From NCBI RefSeq assembly GCF_017916325.1, contig NC_090144.1, positions 385,001 through 449,000 of the forward strand: 64,000 nt of DNA, in the 5' to 3' direction. The DNA is from Leishmania martiniquensis (taxonomy: Eukaryota > Euglenozoa > Kinetoplastea > Trypanosomatida > Trypanosomatidae). Numbering within the stretch: position 1 is the first letter of the stretch; every line of letters begins with the position of its first letter. This document shows positions 25,486-36,500 of the stretch, one piece after another. The notes beneath the pieces were generated by a model that ran no database searches, was not told the DNA's origin, and saw only the letters and a program-made list of their open reading frames with translations. A program made the position numbers and the translations under genes.

Positions 25486-26243
25486 ACGATGATGTCGTTC
25501 GTTTTTTTAGCAGAACCAGCCGCTACAGACCCGAGGTTCTGCGCCGCATTGTGGTGGATATCGACAAAGTCTGCGTTTCATTCGACTTTTCTCGAAAGAT
25601 CACAACCTGGGGCAGCACCGAGCAGCCCAAACTTTGTCTGTACGGCGGGCTTCCCGTAAGCTTTCCAATGATTACCAGAAGTGAAGCAGGTGGAGAAAGT
25701 GAACCTGCTGGTGAGCCAGTCGCTCAGCCTTTTCTTATTCCTATCCAAATCTGGATCTCAAGGCATTATCCCGCTGAACCGCCTTTTATCTACCTCGTAT
25801 GCAACCGCTTTAGCGAAGAGTCACGCATTCCGGAGTCCGTAAATGCCTCTGTCATGAAGATCGTAAGCAATCACCCTTACGTAGATTTTACAGGTCTGTG
25901 CTTCTGCAAAGAGCTAGCCGAATGGAAGCCATCTACTTCGTCCCTGTGCTTCACAGTGGAGCAGCTGCGCAAGGGGTTGGAAAAAAGCGGCCGTTGCCCA
26001 ATTTACATTGATCAGAGAATTTGTGGAAACTCGGTGGCAGTTAGCGGCACTGCGAGCACATCCGACAACAGGAGCGTCACGGATGACACACAACCAAATG
26101 CATGTCTTGTTTGTTATCGAACGAAGAATACAGTTCTAGTACCGTGTGGACACTTTTGCATGTGTACGTGTTGTGCAGCAAATTTGACGGAGTGCCCGCT
26201 TTGCCGCTCAAAGATTATGGTTCGTCAACGAGTGTTTCAGTGA
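25482..26243 (+). CDS. UEV (E2-variant) domain fused to a C-terminal RING finger
   Basis: A 253-aa protein. The frame stays open upstream to a GTG at 25422, but the ATG at 25482 is preferred because it follows the likely splice acceptor. Residues about 35-175 resemble the UEV domain of TSG101/Vps23: LYGGLPVSFPM, then IPIQIWISRHYPAEPPFIYL, then HPYVDFTGLCFCKELAEW. In E2 enzymes the last segment carries the catalytic Cys. Here that position is Phe141, with Cys140 and Cys142 on either side. Residues 208-241 form an IAP/MDM2-type C3HC4 RING: C208, C211, C222, H224, C228, C231, C238, C241. An E3 ligase that uses the UEV to bind ubiquitin or an ESCRT partner is inferred. There is no TSG101 steadiness box. 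It is the first gene of the short rightward array. Confidence 0.85.
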   Translation: MNDDVVRFFSRTSRYRPEVLRRIVVDIDKVCVSFDFSRKITTWGSTEQPKLCLYGGLPVSFPMITRSEAGGESEPAGEPVAQPFLIPIQIWISRHYPAEPPFIYLVCNRFSEESRIPESVNASVMKIVSNHPYVDFTGLCFCKELAEWKPSTSSLCFTVEQLRKGLEKSGRCPIYIDQRICGNSVAVSGTASTSDNRSVTDDTQPNACLVCYRTKNTVLVPCGHFCMCTCCAANLTECPLCRSKIMVRQRVFQ

Positions 26244-26969
26244 CGCCGTTGCTTCGTTTTGGTTTTGTGCATTCACGCCAGTGTGACAGGGCCTTTCAAA
26301 GTGCAAAAAGAGGTCCAGCTCTTTTGATTGAGCAAAGGAGTATGTGCTTCCGCCGTTGACAGCGCGGTCAAACGTTATTAGACGACGAACAGCGGCGTCT
26401 TGTTATCGATTGGTAAAGTCTGCTACCCGGCGTGTTTTTCAGGGGTTTAATATACAGCATGGGTAGCAGTGAAAAAAAAAGACGAACCTCCGAAGAAGGG
26501 CTTGTTTGCATTTCAGGTGAGGGCTATGTGCGAAGAAAAGAGTTTTGCAGTCGCAAACAAGTAGACAGTCGCCTCTCTGCAGTATAGAGAGAGGCCTGTT
26601 TATTATTCTTAACACTGACGAACGGTTTCGTGCAATCTAAATCTCGTTCTAGGTACGAGGCGTGCGCGCCTTTGTTTCGCAGAGTCAAATATGTACCATC
26701 ACAAAGACACTTTGAAAGAGAAGGCTGCGTGTATTTTAGGTTTAGATGCCTCACTGAAGCGGGGCTATCTTGTCTTCACTTCTCCCTATAGATTGGCTTT
26801 TCTCTTGCTTCACTGGGATCACGTGTGCTTCTTGCCAACAAACTCATTTTCCCCTTATATTCGGCTCCCACGCTATCATCACTAGTCCTCATCACAAGAC
26901 ATTGTGGCTTTTTGAGAAAGATACTCTGTTAATTCTAAAAGAGAAATAGGCCCTTTAGCACTATATCAG
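26244..26969. other. Intergenic region
   Basis: AT-richer sequence holding the 3' flank of the UEV-RING gene and the 5' flank of the next gene. A pyrimidine-rich stretch at about 26790-26880 ending in ACTAG near 26885 could be the trans-splice acceptor for the gene at 26970. No gene was recognised. Confidence 0.5.
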
Positions 26970-28790
26970 ATGCCGTCGAACAAGGTAATTGCCGCCACTG
27001 GCGCGGTCCTCGCGTCGGCGGCCCTCATTGGCACTGTGGTCGTCATGCGTTCCCACAAAAAGGACGCGGAGGAAAACGATGAAGATGCCTTTTCTGGGCC
27101 ACTAAGTAGCCTTTCACAGTCAAAGAAGCAGTCATCCTTGGCACCCAGAGATGCTGTGCGGCCAACAAAGGCCACAACCTCAGAGGCGGTCCAACCGGTG
27201 GAGCCCATGGCAGCGAGGAAAAATGCTTCGACTCCGGCCGAGTTCAAGATCCCTGCAGCAGACGATCCGGCGGCCTCACTTCTCGAGGAGGCGCTGGATG
27301 AGCTGGAGCCGCCGAAGTCGGCCGTTTCTGCGGAGGGGACTCAGATAGCCAGCAAGCCAGTGCCCGCTGACGTGGCGACGGCGGAAAGCGCTGATCGCAA
27401 GACGTTCCAGCACCTCGGCATTTCGATGAAGGTGCCAGACGGCTGGGAGGTGCGGGAGGAGCTCTCGCCCATCCCGAATGTGGCGATGATCACGGTATGG
27501 AACCCGAAGTTTGAGCATTTCCCGAACGCTGAAATGCCAGGCACCGTGCCGGTGATTATTCTCTCTGTAGAGGATATTCGGGGTGAGAACTTAAACCTTG
27601 CCGAGTTCAAGGATCGTTCAAAGGACTTATCAATGCAGCAGATGCTCATGATGACAGGCGGCGTCGTGCAGCCGGTCGTGCGCAAGGATAGCAGCGTGCA
27701 GGAAGGCCCGTTTCGTCATATCCTCGAATACTCCCAGAGCATGCCCCCGTTTTTCGACCTGTCAGTTATCAATCTGCTCGAGGTGCGCAATGGCGTTGCT
27801 TACGTGTTCCAGATCATGTGCAACCCGAAGATCATGAATGAATATCGTCCAATTTTCATGCAGCTGGCGCGCGGCATTGTAGTCACCCCAATGGACTCCA
27901 GCTCCCTCGGCTTCTTTCGTGTGCACACTGGCAAGGTATCCATGGACATCGATACGACATGGAGCTGGTCGTACCCGGCTGCCAGTGACGAGTCCACCCT
28001 CTACCTTGCACAGTTTCAGCTCACCTCCACCGTGAAGAGGGAAGAGATAACTCTGTATGACGTGAGCAAGGTCCCGGCAACGGCTCACAAGCAGCGCAAA
28101 GAGAAGACAGTGGACGGAGTCACGATTTGCTCCGCCTTTGACGGCACACAAGAGAAGAAGACCTTTACATACAGCAATTACTGCCTTGTTGTACACCCGC
28201 TGCAGAAGGCCATCTCGTACCTCTCCGAGGCCGCGCTGGTTCGTACCGTGAAGAGTGTGGTCCCGTCGACAGAGGCGCCGAAGCCGAAGTGCGGCGCGAC
28301 CTTCATCACAACAGAGTACGGCTACACCTTCGACGTGGTTGGTGCCAGTCGCGTCGTCTCGACCAAGTTGGGCAACGGGACTGTTGTTTACGCGCCACAG
28401 GGTATCCCGTCAGATCTGTCGAAAGCTGCGTCGCCCGAGGAAACTGGACCGACTGTCACCATCCGCATCGGCAAGCCAGAGACAGACCCTGACTGCATGG
28501 GTAGCATTGAGGAGTGGACAGCTCGCATTCAGGAGGAGGCGGCAAACGGTACTATCACGAAGATCCAGGTCATCCAGTTGAAAGGGCAGAAGTGCCTCAC
28601 CTTCTTGTCCAAGGAAATGCAGGAGGTGTCGCCGAAGGAGAAGGTGGAGGTAGTGGGCAAGGTTTTCATTTTCGTCCGAGATGGCACGACCACGCTTGTG
28701 CGCTGGGAGAGCGCGACGGGGATGTGGCGCAAGTACGAGCGTGACATGGACGCGTTCCTCGAGTCCTTCCAGTTCATTGAGTCGGCGTAG
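26970..28790 (+). CDS. Membrane-anchored protein with three PsbP/DUF1795-like lobes
   Basis: A 606-aa protein. Residues about 5-26 form a hydrophobic segment (VIAATGAVLASAALIGTVVV) followed by basic residues, suggesting an N-terminal anchor or signal-anchor. Residues 30-140 are low-complexity and disordered. From about residue 144 the rest looks folded and appears to hold three related alpha/beta lobes: about 144-300 (starting LGISMKVPDGWEV), 305-440 (FFRVHTGKVSMDIDTTWSW) and 445-606 (ending MDAFLESFQF). This pattern of a strand, 'P.GW', long strands and a final helix 'FLESF' recalls PsbP/DcrB/DUF1795-type folds. The fold assignment is from memory of pattern only. No catalytic motif was seen. 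Function and compartment are unknown; a mitochondrial outer membrane or ER anchor is possible. Confidence 0.85.
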   Translation: MPSNKVIAATGAVLASAALIGTVVVMRSHKKDAEENDEDAFSGPLSSLSQSKKQSSLAPRDAVRPTKATTSEAVQPVEPMAARKNASTPAEFKIPAADDPAASLLEEALDELEPPKSAVSAEGTQIASKPVPADVATAESADRKTFQHLGISMKVPDGWEVREELSPIPNVAMITVWNPKFEHFPNAEMPGTVPVIILSVEDIRGENLNLAEFKDRSKDLSMQQMLMMTGGVVQPVVRKDSSVQEGPFRHILEYSQSMPPFFDLSVINLLEVRNGVAYVFQIMCNPKIMNEYRPIFMQLARGIVVTPMDSSSLGFFRVHTGKVSMDIDTTWSWSYPAASDESTLYLAQFQLTSTVKREEITLYDVSKVPATAHKQRKEKTVDGVTICSAFDGTQEKKTFTYSNYCLVVHPLQKAISYLSEAALVRTVKSVVPSTEAPKPKCGATFITTEYGYTFDVVGASRVVSTKLGNGTVVYAPQGIPSDLSKAASPEETGPTVTIRIGKPETDPDCMGSIEEWTARIQEEAANGTITKIQVIQLKGQKCLTFLSKEMQEVSPKEKVEVVGKVFIFVRDGTTTLVRWESATGMWRKYERDMDAFLESFQFIESA

Positions 28791-31700
28791 GCGTTGAAGA
28801 AGCTGTAATTGAAGGCGTTGGATGAAGAGGGCGAAGGAGAGTGATAAGCGTGAAAGATCTGCTAAGGGAATTGGGGGGGCAGAGGAGTAGCCGGAACAAA
28901 GAGAACACGCGGCTGAAAGAACGAAAGAGAGAATGCAATGGGGTAATCAGGAAGATAACTTCCCATGATAGAGCCGCCGCTTTGCGTGTGCGCGAAAGCT
29001 TCATGAAGGGGGACACCGTTTTGTTTTTTCTGTTCGTAATGACCCTCTGCAGTCCTACGCTTTCTTGTGTGAGTCATTCCCTATGCGGGCGATTCTCGAG
29101 CTTCAGCGTTTTTTTTTGTTCTCCAGTTTTGTTGTAGGCTAGTGCTTCCTTCTGCTTATGTGCATGTGTGCGCAAGCGGTGGCACATTTTATACATCCCC
29201 TTCGCCTTTTCCCTGTCGTACTTGTCATCTCTACACGTCTAGTCCATCTCCATTTTTCACCCTTTTATGGCCAAGCCCCCCCTCTTATCCTTGTCGAAGC
29301 TTTCCTGCCCTCTTGCCCCTCCTTTCTTTTTCTCCATGTTGAGCCTGGGTTTCTCTTCCGTGCGCGCATGCGCTCTTCCCCCTCCTCCATGTTCACATAC
29401 ATTTTCTCTTGCCTCTTTTTGGCTGTAGTGGAGCTGTGAAGCAGAAAGCTGAGAAAATGAAATAAAGGTAAACACAAACGGACAGGCACAGACAGGAAAA
29501 AATAACGACAACCAAACGAAATGAAGAAAGAGAGAATTATCTTCGTACCACCTTTGTTTTCTCTCCCTTCTTTCAACCTTCCAGAAACTGACTCTTCCGC
29601 ATACGCATACGTATACCTCCTCTTCCCTGACACACACACACACATACACTCGAGAGCCCACACCTTGGCTCACGAACGCACAGACACCATCAACAGACCC
29701 GGCTCATCGATATATATATATATACTGAAGGTGTTCGTGCGTCTGTGTGCATGTCTTGAAAAAACGACAAAAAAAAGAGGTAAATATGCTTTAAAGTATG
29801 TTAGGCGTGCCCTTTTAGTTTTTGTGTGTGGCCTGTTTGAGAGCGGTTAGGGAACTGTGTGGCGCCTGCGTGTATGCTGTTTTTTTTTTCCGTTAATTTC
29901 CTCTTCGTATTAGTGTGGAGGGATACTGTCGAGTGCAGGGAGTAGCAAATGGGGGGGGGCGTAACAAGTATTTAGAGGCAACTCGACGTGGACTCAGCCA
30001 AAACAGTAAAGAGAAAGCGCGTCTTGGTGCGTGCCCGGAGAAGCTTTTGCGCTGTGTAGTGCTGCCCTCTGCGTCGCAGCTCTTATCTTCCCTGGCTGCG
30101 TTACCGTCCTTTTGGTTTCTTTTTCGGCATACCTATAGTTTTGCCCGCACTGAGGTATACGTACACGCGCTGGAATGTGTTCATATCTTTGTGCGTGTGT
30201 GTCTGTGGCGTACGCTGCTGGGGCCTTTCTCGCTTCTTTTGCCTCTTTCCAGTGCAGTCACTCGTAGACCTCTCTCTGTGCTTGCTCCCCTCCCCCCCTC
30301 TTCCCCCCTGGCTGTTCCGTGAAGTGTGCCGTACGTGTTTCTGCTTGTCTGCACTGATATGAAAATTGGTATGCTCATACCTTGGTGCTGCCACCGGTGT
30401 AGCTCCTTTTTTTCCCGTGTTTGGGTATCGCCGTCTCGAGGCTTGTTTGCTTTGCTGTTGTTCGTTTTTTTCTTTTCGCCGTTGTCGTTTCTTTCTCTTT
30501 CTCTAGCGTTAGCCAAGGCGTTTTTTTGTTTTCCTCTAATATTGTTATCCCTCCCTCTCTCCCTCTCCATTCGCCGCCCTCGTTGTCGTCCTTCTTTGTG
30601 TGTTCCAACCCGTTCCCCCCTTATATATATGTGTGTGTTTATCTCGCGTGCTTAAATGCTTATCTGTTGTGTTGGTGCGCATTTCCTCTTGGACATGTTA
30701 GGCCTGCGTCGTTTCAGAACTTACGCGTCTCTTTTCTTTTACTCGGTAATCTGTTTGTTTCTGTTCATGTCCCTTTACGATTCCTAATGTGACGTACTTC
30801 TCTGTTTCGCAAGTACAACTCTCCCTCCACTTCCTCTCACCTCCACTACCACAGCTACTTCGAAACTTACCACACACATACACACACACACTCTAACTTC
30901 GTAAAGCTAAAAAACAAAAGGAAAACGAAATGAAACGTGCGTGGGGGAAAAGGTACAATGAGCATACCGGCAACACGACTGCTTCTTCGATGATTGCTGC
31001 TGTTGATTGTCGCTCAGGCATTAGTCCAACCATCAAGCATAAGGCTGGCGACGTGTGTGCGTTTGTGGGGGTGGGGTGGGGGCAGGAGAAGACAAGCGCG
31101 ATGGCGAAGGCGCAGTGTCAGAGCGTCATCGAAGGCACCCTTATTTTCCCCATGACTTGGTCTCCTCCCCTCCCCCCTCTCGCCACCACTAGTGGCCAAG
31201 TCCACTTTCCCTATTTCCGTGCCCACCACAGTTGCGATAAGCAACGATGAAAGGCAGCGGGGCCGCCTCCTCTTTTGCCCCATCACTCCCCCTCGCTACT
31301 TCCCAAACCACCCGCCCTACCCCCGGCTTCTTCCCCTCTTCCTTCCTGCTTCGCCCCTCTCTCTATTTCCCCCAGCTGCATCCACAGCAGCTCTTCTTTT
31401 CACTTCGCAGCCTTTTCCACCCTATTCTTCAGAGCTCTCGTTGTATGATTTCTTTCCAATGGCTCATCGTTATGTGCTCCCTCGCATTCCTTTCGTCGGC
31501 TCCACGCTCTTGTTGCTGCCGCCTTGAATTGGGCACTCGAGGTCTCTACTACTACTCTTCGACTCCCCTCCCTCTTTACACCGTTGCCCATTGGCCAGCA
31601 TTCTCCTCCCCCCGCCTTCAAGTATGCTAACTGCGTAGACGCGGCACGCGCGCGCGCACACACACAAACAAACACATGCACGAAGGTGATTGCCTTTATA

Positions 31701-33242
31701 GCGCTACACGGAAAAGACACACAAAGAACGCACGCGTACATGAGGCCTCAGCCACTGCCTCTCCTCCTCTCTTTTACCCCTTTTACTATTCTCTCGTGCT
31801 CTCATGTGCCTGGCGCCACCCCTGTTGAGGGAGGGGTGGGGCACACTCTTCTCCGTGCTTCTGCGTGCGTGGCACTTCTCGGGCTCCGCACCCCCGGATT
31901 CTGCTGGGAGGAAGCCGAGCAGCCCCCTCTTTCTCCTCCCGTCTCTATCCCTGCCAGATGCCGAGCCGCCCCTGATGGTGACCGAGTCCAGTGCTGAGGG
32001 CGGCTGGGGAGGTCAGAGTGACCCCGAGCGTATCCCAGCCGGCCCTCATGCCGCCCACTGGGGCAGGGCGAGCGCGAGCCACTGCGAGGAGGGGAGCGGG
32101 TGGGCGGGCAGAGGCCGCGCTTCGGTCACTGAATTGGCATTGCCGCATGGCGTGTGCACGGCTGCCTTGCACCGGGCGATAGGGGCCTGTGTGGCAGGGC
32201 CTGGCGTGTGTGTGTGTGTGGGGAAGTCGAGTGGTGCTCGGCGCCTCTGTTCTGTGCGGCAGAGAGACACCGATGCGTCGCAGGAAACGAACACCTCTCT
32301 CTCTCATGAGTGTGTGTGCGGGCCTATATATATATTTGATGTAGGCTCTTCCTCCTCACTTTATGTGTGATCATCGGTATTCTTTATGGCTTCCTTTTCG
32401 CGTATGAGCTTACAGGGCTCCCCGTCTCTCTCCTCATCTTCCTTCCTCTACACCTTTCCGCTCTTTAACCTGTCGTCGCTTCCATTCACAGACGCATACA
32501 CACAGATGGATGCGACTGCCAAAAATAGGGCGACAATACTCAGGGCCGAGGCCACCGTTTTTCTGTTTCCGTGCCCTTTCGCCGCTCCTCCTGTTCCCAG
32601 CAGTCATCCCTCCTCCTCTCCCTCTAGCTGTTGCTTGGCTGCCCCAGTTCTTGCGCGCGCGTGCGCGTAGGACCGGGCTTCCTGCACAGCTGCTGAGATG
32701 TGCTTGTGCGTGTCTGATTGTGTTGCTTCTTTCGCTTTCGCTGCTCGCTTTACGCGTCTCGAAGGAAATCCCTACGCTGAAGTGAAAGAGAGCAGCGCCA
32801 GCCCCAGAAACCGAAGTGGCAGCACCGTACTGTATCTGAGTGGAGCTTGATGCCTCTCGGTGTGCCCGGCATTCCCCTTTCTCCCTTTCCCACTGAGAGG
32901 TCTGAAGAGGGCCAACAAAACGAAACAAAGGCGAGAGCCTAACGCGCGAGCCCAAGAGAAAAAAGCACTCTTGGACTCCTCACAAAGGAGGTGCCTCGCC
33001 TTTCAGGACACCTTGCGCCTCCCCTCCCCCTCGTCTTCTCGTAGCTCTCTCCATTTCTCCTCCTCTCCCTTTCTGTACGGCGACCACCTCCCCCGGCCCC
33101 ACGCAACTACCGAATAGGAATCCAAACCACACCCTCCCTCCAGCTTCGCAGATCCGCGCCTGATTCTCCTGTCCGTCCGTTGCCTTACACTACCAGCCAA
33201 CACCAGTGCTCCTGCTTTCCCACCCCCCTCCTCTTATCGACG
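28791..33242. other. 4.4-kb gene-free interval with a SIDER-like element
   Basis: No convincing protein gene on either strand. The + strand is markedly T/C-rich, as expected for UTR of a rightward array, with CA and TG tracts, a TA run near 29710-29725 and a retroposon copy at about 31805-32290. The 3' UTR of the 606-aa gene and the 5' UTR of the small Cys-rich gene must lie here. A polypyrimidine stretch at about 33200-33238 directly precedes the latter. Confidence 0.55.
31805..32290 (+). mobile_element. SIDER2-type degenerate retroposon copy
   Basis: The part from about 31985 to 32290 is closely similar, in reverse complement, to the elements at 44.1, 48.6 and 60.4 kb. Shared landmarks are GAATTGGCATTGC, GTGTGCACGGCTGCC and CGGGCGATAGGGGCCTGTGT. 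The part from 31805 to 31985 is shared with the inverted fragment at 34.4 kb (landmark CTGCTGGGAGGAAGCC). It lies in the sense orientation of the rightward array. SIDERs are short, truncated ingi/L1Tc-related retroposons that can affect mRNA stability in Leishmania. Ends are approximate. Confidence 0.75.
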
Positions 33243-33509
33243 ATGGCCTCCACTGTGAACCGGCTCCTTGTGGCGTTTGCAGCCATCGCGCTCGCGACCT
33301 GCGCTGCTGCGCTGGCAACTTCATGCGCCGTCAAACAGTGTAGCGAGTGCGTTGCCGGGTCCTCTACAACTTGCGCTATCTGCAACCCTGGGTTCCTAGT
33401 GAACTCGAAGGGGCAGTGCGTGACTAACGTGAATGCCGCAGCGGCCCCGTACTCCGCCGTTGCTGCCGTGGTAGCTCTGGCGGCTGCTACTGTGGCCTAC
33501 GTTCTGTGA
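33243..33509 (+). CDS. Small Cys-rich secreted protein with GPI-anchor-like tail
   Basis: An 88-aa protein. The ATG at 33243 follows a polypyrimidine stretch. Residues 1-26 look like a signal peptide (LLVAFAAIALATCAAALA). The mature part is about 40 aa with cysteines spaced like CAVKQCSECVAG...CAICNPGF...C, resembling one or two units of Cys-rich modules found in parasite surface proteins. The C-terminal ~25 residues are hydrophobic (AVAAVVALAAATVAYVL) with no charged tail, as in a GPI-attachment signal. A short Ala/Asn stretch just before it could hold the omega site. The protein is probably surface-exposed. It sits alone in about 8 kb of otherwise non-coding DNA at the end of the array. Confidence 0.8.
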   Translation: MASTVNRLLVAFAAIALATCAAALATSCAVKQCSECVAGSSTTCAICNPGFLVNSKGQCVTNVNAAAAPYSAVAAVVALAAATVAYVL

Positions 33510-36500
33510 TGGCATGATGCGAGCTGACGGGTCACCGTGGCAGGGGAGCGCGCCATGTACCGAGGTGTGTGGCGGTACGACTGCTGTTGCTCTGACTGAT
33601 GCTGCCATGAGGAAAGGATGCTCCCTTTTCCGCTAGCGTGGCGCGTGAGAGGGTGAGCGCATGTATTGCTCGTAGACACCCTCTCACTGCCCCCTCCTCT
33701 TTCACCCACGCTTCGTGCGTGCGCAGCATGCCAGCTACTGAATGAGGTGGCATGTGCTTGCGTGCACGTGTGTACTCTGGCTCGATGTCTCCTTGGCATC
33801 TTTGCCCTTCGCACCTCCTTCCTGGGCGTCTGCTCTCTCCCCCAGGCCTTTTTGCTCTGTGCTAGTGCAGGCTTGACATAGCTGCATCCGCAGCAGCACA
33901 ACTGCAGTGCCCGCTCGTTTGCTGACCCCTAAGTGCTTCTGTCTGTCTCTCTCCTTCCCATCATCCTCTGTATTTCTCTTCACTTTCCTTTTTGGTTTCT
34001 GTTGTCTCTCGCGTCTTCCTCTCACGTGCCCCCACTGCCGTGGTGACCTCGATGGGTACCACGTGCACATGTGCCGGTGCTTGAGTGTGTGCGTATGTTC
34101 ATGTGCAAAGGACTGCATCTCTGAAAACTTCTGCCCTTCCTCCCCCCTCCACTCTCCCATCAGCCTGTCCTCTGTTCCCCGCATCGGCGCTGGACTTGTC
34201 TTCATGTGCCCCTATCTGCCCTGTGCGTTGGGGCCACTATTCCTTTTGTGGCCGTTGCGCAGGTACGCTCTCTTCCACTTTCTCTCCCCCTCTACACGAG
34301 CGGCTTCCGATTACCGTCTCTGACTTCCGTTTTCTCCTAACCCCTCCACCCCTTTCCCCCTCGCCACCTCTCCTGGCCCCCATGACAACAGCGTCGCGGC
34401 GTCTCAGTCTCTTTGTGCTTTCGTTTTCTTGGTCAGAGGCCGCTCGGCATCTGGCAGGGATGGGGGGGAGGGGAGGGGGCTGCGTGGCTTCCTCCCAGCA
34501 GATCCGGGGGTGCGAAGCCCCTGAGAAGTGTGTGCCCCCTCCCTCCCCCCTCCGTCAGTAGGGGCCATGTGAACACTTACTGCAGAAGAAAAAAAAACAA
34601 GAAGACAGGCAAAGGGAGCGGACATCTCCACGTAACGAGAGTGCCCTTCGTAGCGGTGACGTGAAGTGCGCCCAGCTACGTTTCCTCATGCCGGCAGGTG
34701 AGTGCACCAAACGCCCATCTCCCTCCGGCACAGGAGGCCCAGCGGATTCCCCGACGCACAGCGAAGCGGCCAAAAAGAGTCTCCCTCCCCAAGAAGCTGA
34801 TGCATCATCTCGTCTCCCATGCGACGTTTTCCCTCTCGTGTGCCACTGTCTATCCTCCAAGTCCTCGCTCCCCACCCCTCCACCTCGCTAACCTTTTTTC
34901 TTTCTCTTCACCTCGGCGCACGGAAAGAGAGCAGCGTAGAGCTTTGTGCTGTTCCCTTCTGCCTCCTCGCAACGTACACCAGCCAGCGTCTCGTGGTGAA
35001 TCCTCAAAAGTTTTTTCTTGTTAGGTCCCACATACTGGCGGGGCTTGGAGGTCGCGGAAGATAACTTGTGGAAATGCTATTCTTGCGGCAAGACCTAGCG
35101 AATGGGAAGCCACAGGCAGCGGAAGTGGAGTGAGCAGTGCCGGCGGTCAGCGTGGGAATCTGCCGCCATGGCGAGCTCTGCGACCCAAGGGCCCCCCTCT
35201 TCGTTCCACTGGTAGCGCATTCGATCCATAGGATACACGTTATCCTCAGCTCAGTCTACTCGCTTCCAGCGATCCAAGCCTCGAACCGCACTTTGTTGGG
35301 GCCGCCGCTCGCTCCCCCTCCTACGAAACAGTGCCAGTTTTCTCGCACCTCGAAAGCGCTCCAGCTCGTGAAACTCAGACCAGAGGGTGGGAGGGGTGGG
35401 TGGGCGGGACGTAAACCGCCCTTTGGGGACGGACACTCTTGGAAAGGGCAGCCTAGCGCTGAGAGCAGGCTGCTCGATGGCGCGCATGAGGTAAAGTTGC
35501 TTCAGTCCCAGCGATGAAAGGGGCGGTGGTGATTCATATCGGAGCCTCACTTTGGCGGTGTCCAGCGGGTAGGGGTTCGCCAGAGCTGAGGGGCTCGGGG
35601 CAACTGGGAAGGGGCCAGGGCCTCAAATATTGCGACGTGTACGCCTCAAAACAGTTAACAGATGGATGGCTGAGATGTCGCGCGGCTGTGTTGTGAGAGA
35701 AACGAGAAAGCGTGAGGGGAGGAGAACGTGATGTGGGTGGCTGGCGCTCCTGCTAGTCGCATGCGCTTGAACAGCACTCCTCCACATTTAGGGAGCAAAT
35801 CACGCCTCATCTTCGTTGCGCTCGCGGGTCTCATTTCTCCTGTAAGCAGACTTCTGGCCAGGACCAGCCCTCGTCCCCCTCCCGGTGCGTGGAGCACAGA
35901 CCGCCGGGGACGCTGGTCGACAGAGCACGCCACTATCGTTTTATGGGAGAAAGCACACGCAGACATTAGGCTGCTCGCGGGACGGGCAAGGGGTACATAC
36001 GGGCTCCGCCCGCGAGTGCGCTTATACTTAGTGGTGGGCCCCTCGCTGCGCAGTCCGTGTAGGCAGTGCCACCCGAACACCACTCACGGGGCTGGTGGGG
36101 TGTCGGCGCGTCTGCTCCCTAACAGGATGGGGGGAACTAGGGAGCCGCATGGCAACACGTTGACTGGGCGCAGCCATATTTACTTATGAATAAGGAAAGC
36201 AATCAACCGCTTACAGAATAATCAACGCTCACAGTTTGCAGCAACGGTGTAGCACCGGGCTGCGGTTACGAGTTCAACGAGAAGACACAAACCATTTAGG
36301 AATACGGCGCAGCCAATCGTTACGAGACAGACGGCAGCTTCGACGGGCACCCTCACTGCCGCTACCGGGGACCTGTCAACAACCTCCTGGGCGGGCGGGT
36401 GGGCGTTTTTCCCCCGAAACTATTGTGTGAAAGGCGATGGTGGCGTGGAGGGCGAGAGGGCTTCGCTGCTTCACCGGGTATCCACCGTTTGCGTGCAGAG

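Noticed and set aside
35060..35110. A short CxxC zinc-knuckle-like peptide (KCYSCGK) in the 35-kb gap
   Set aside because: A stop codon follows three residues later and no retroelement reading frame surrounds it; most likely chance.
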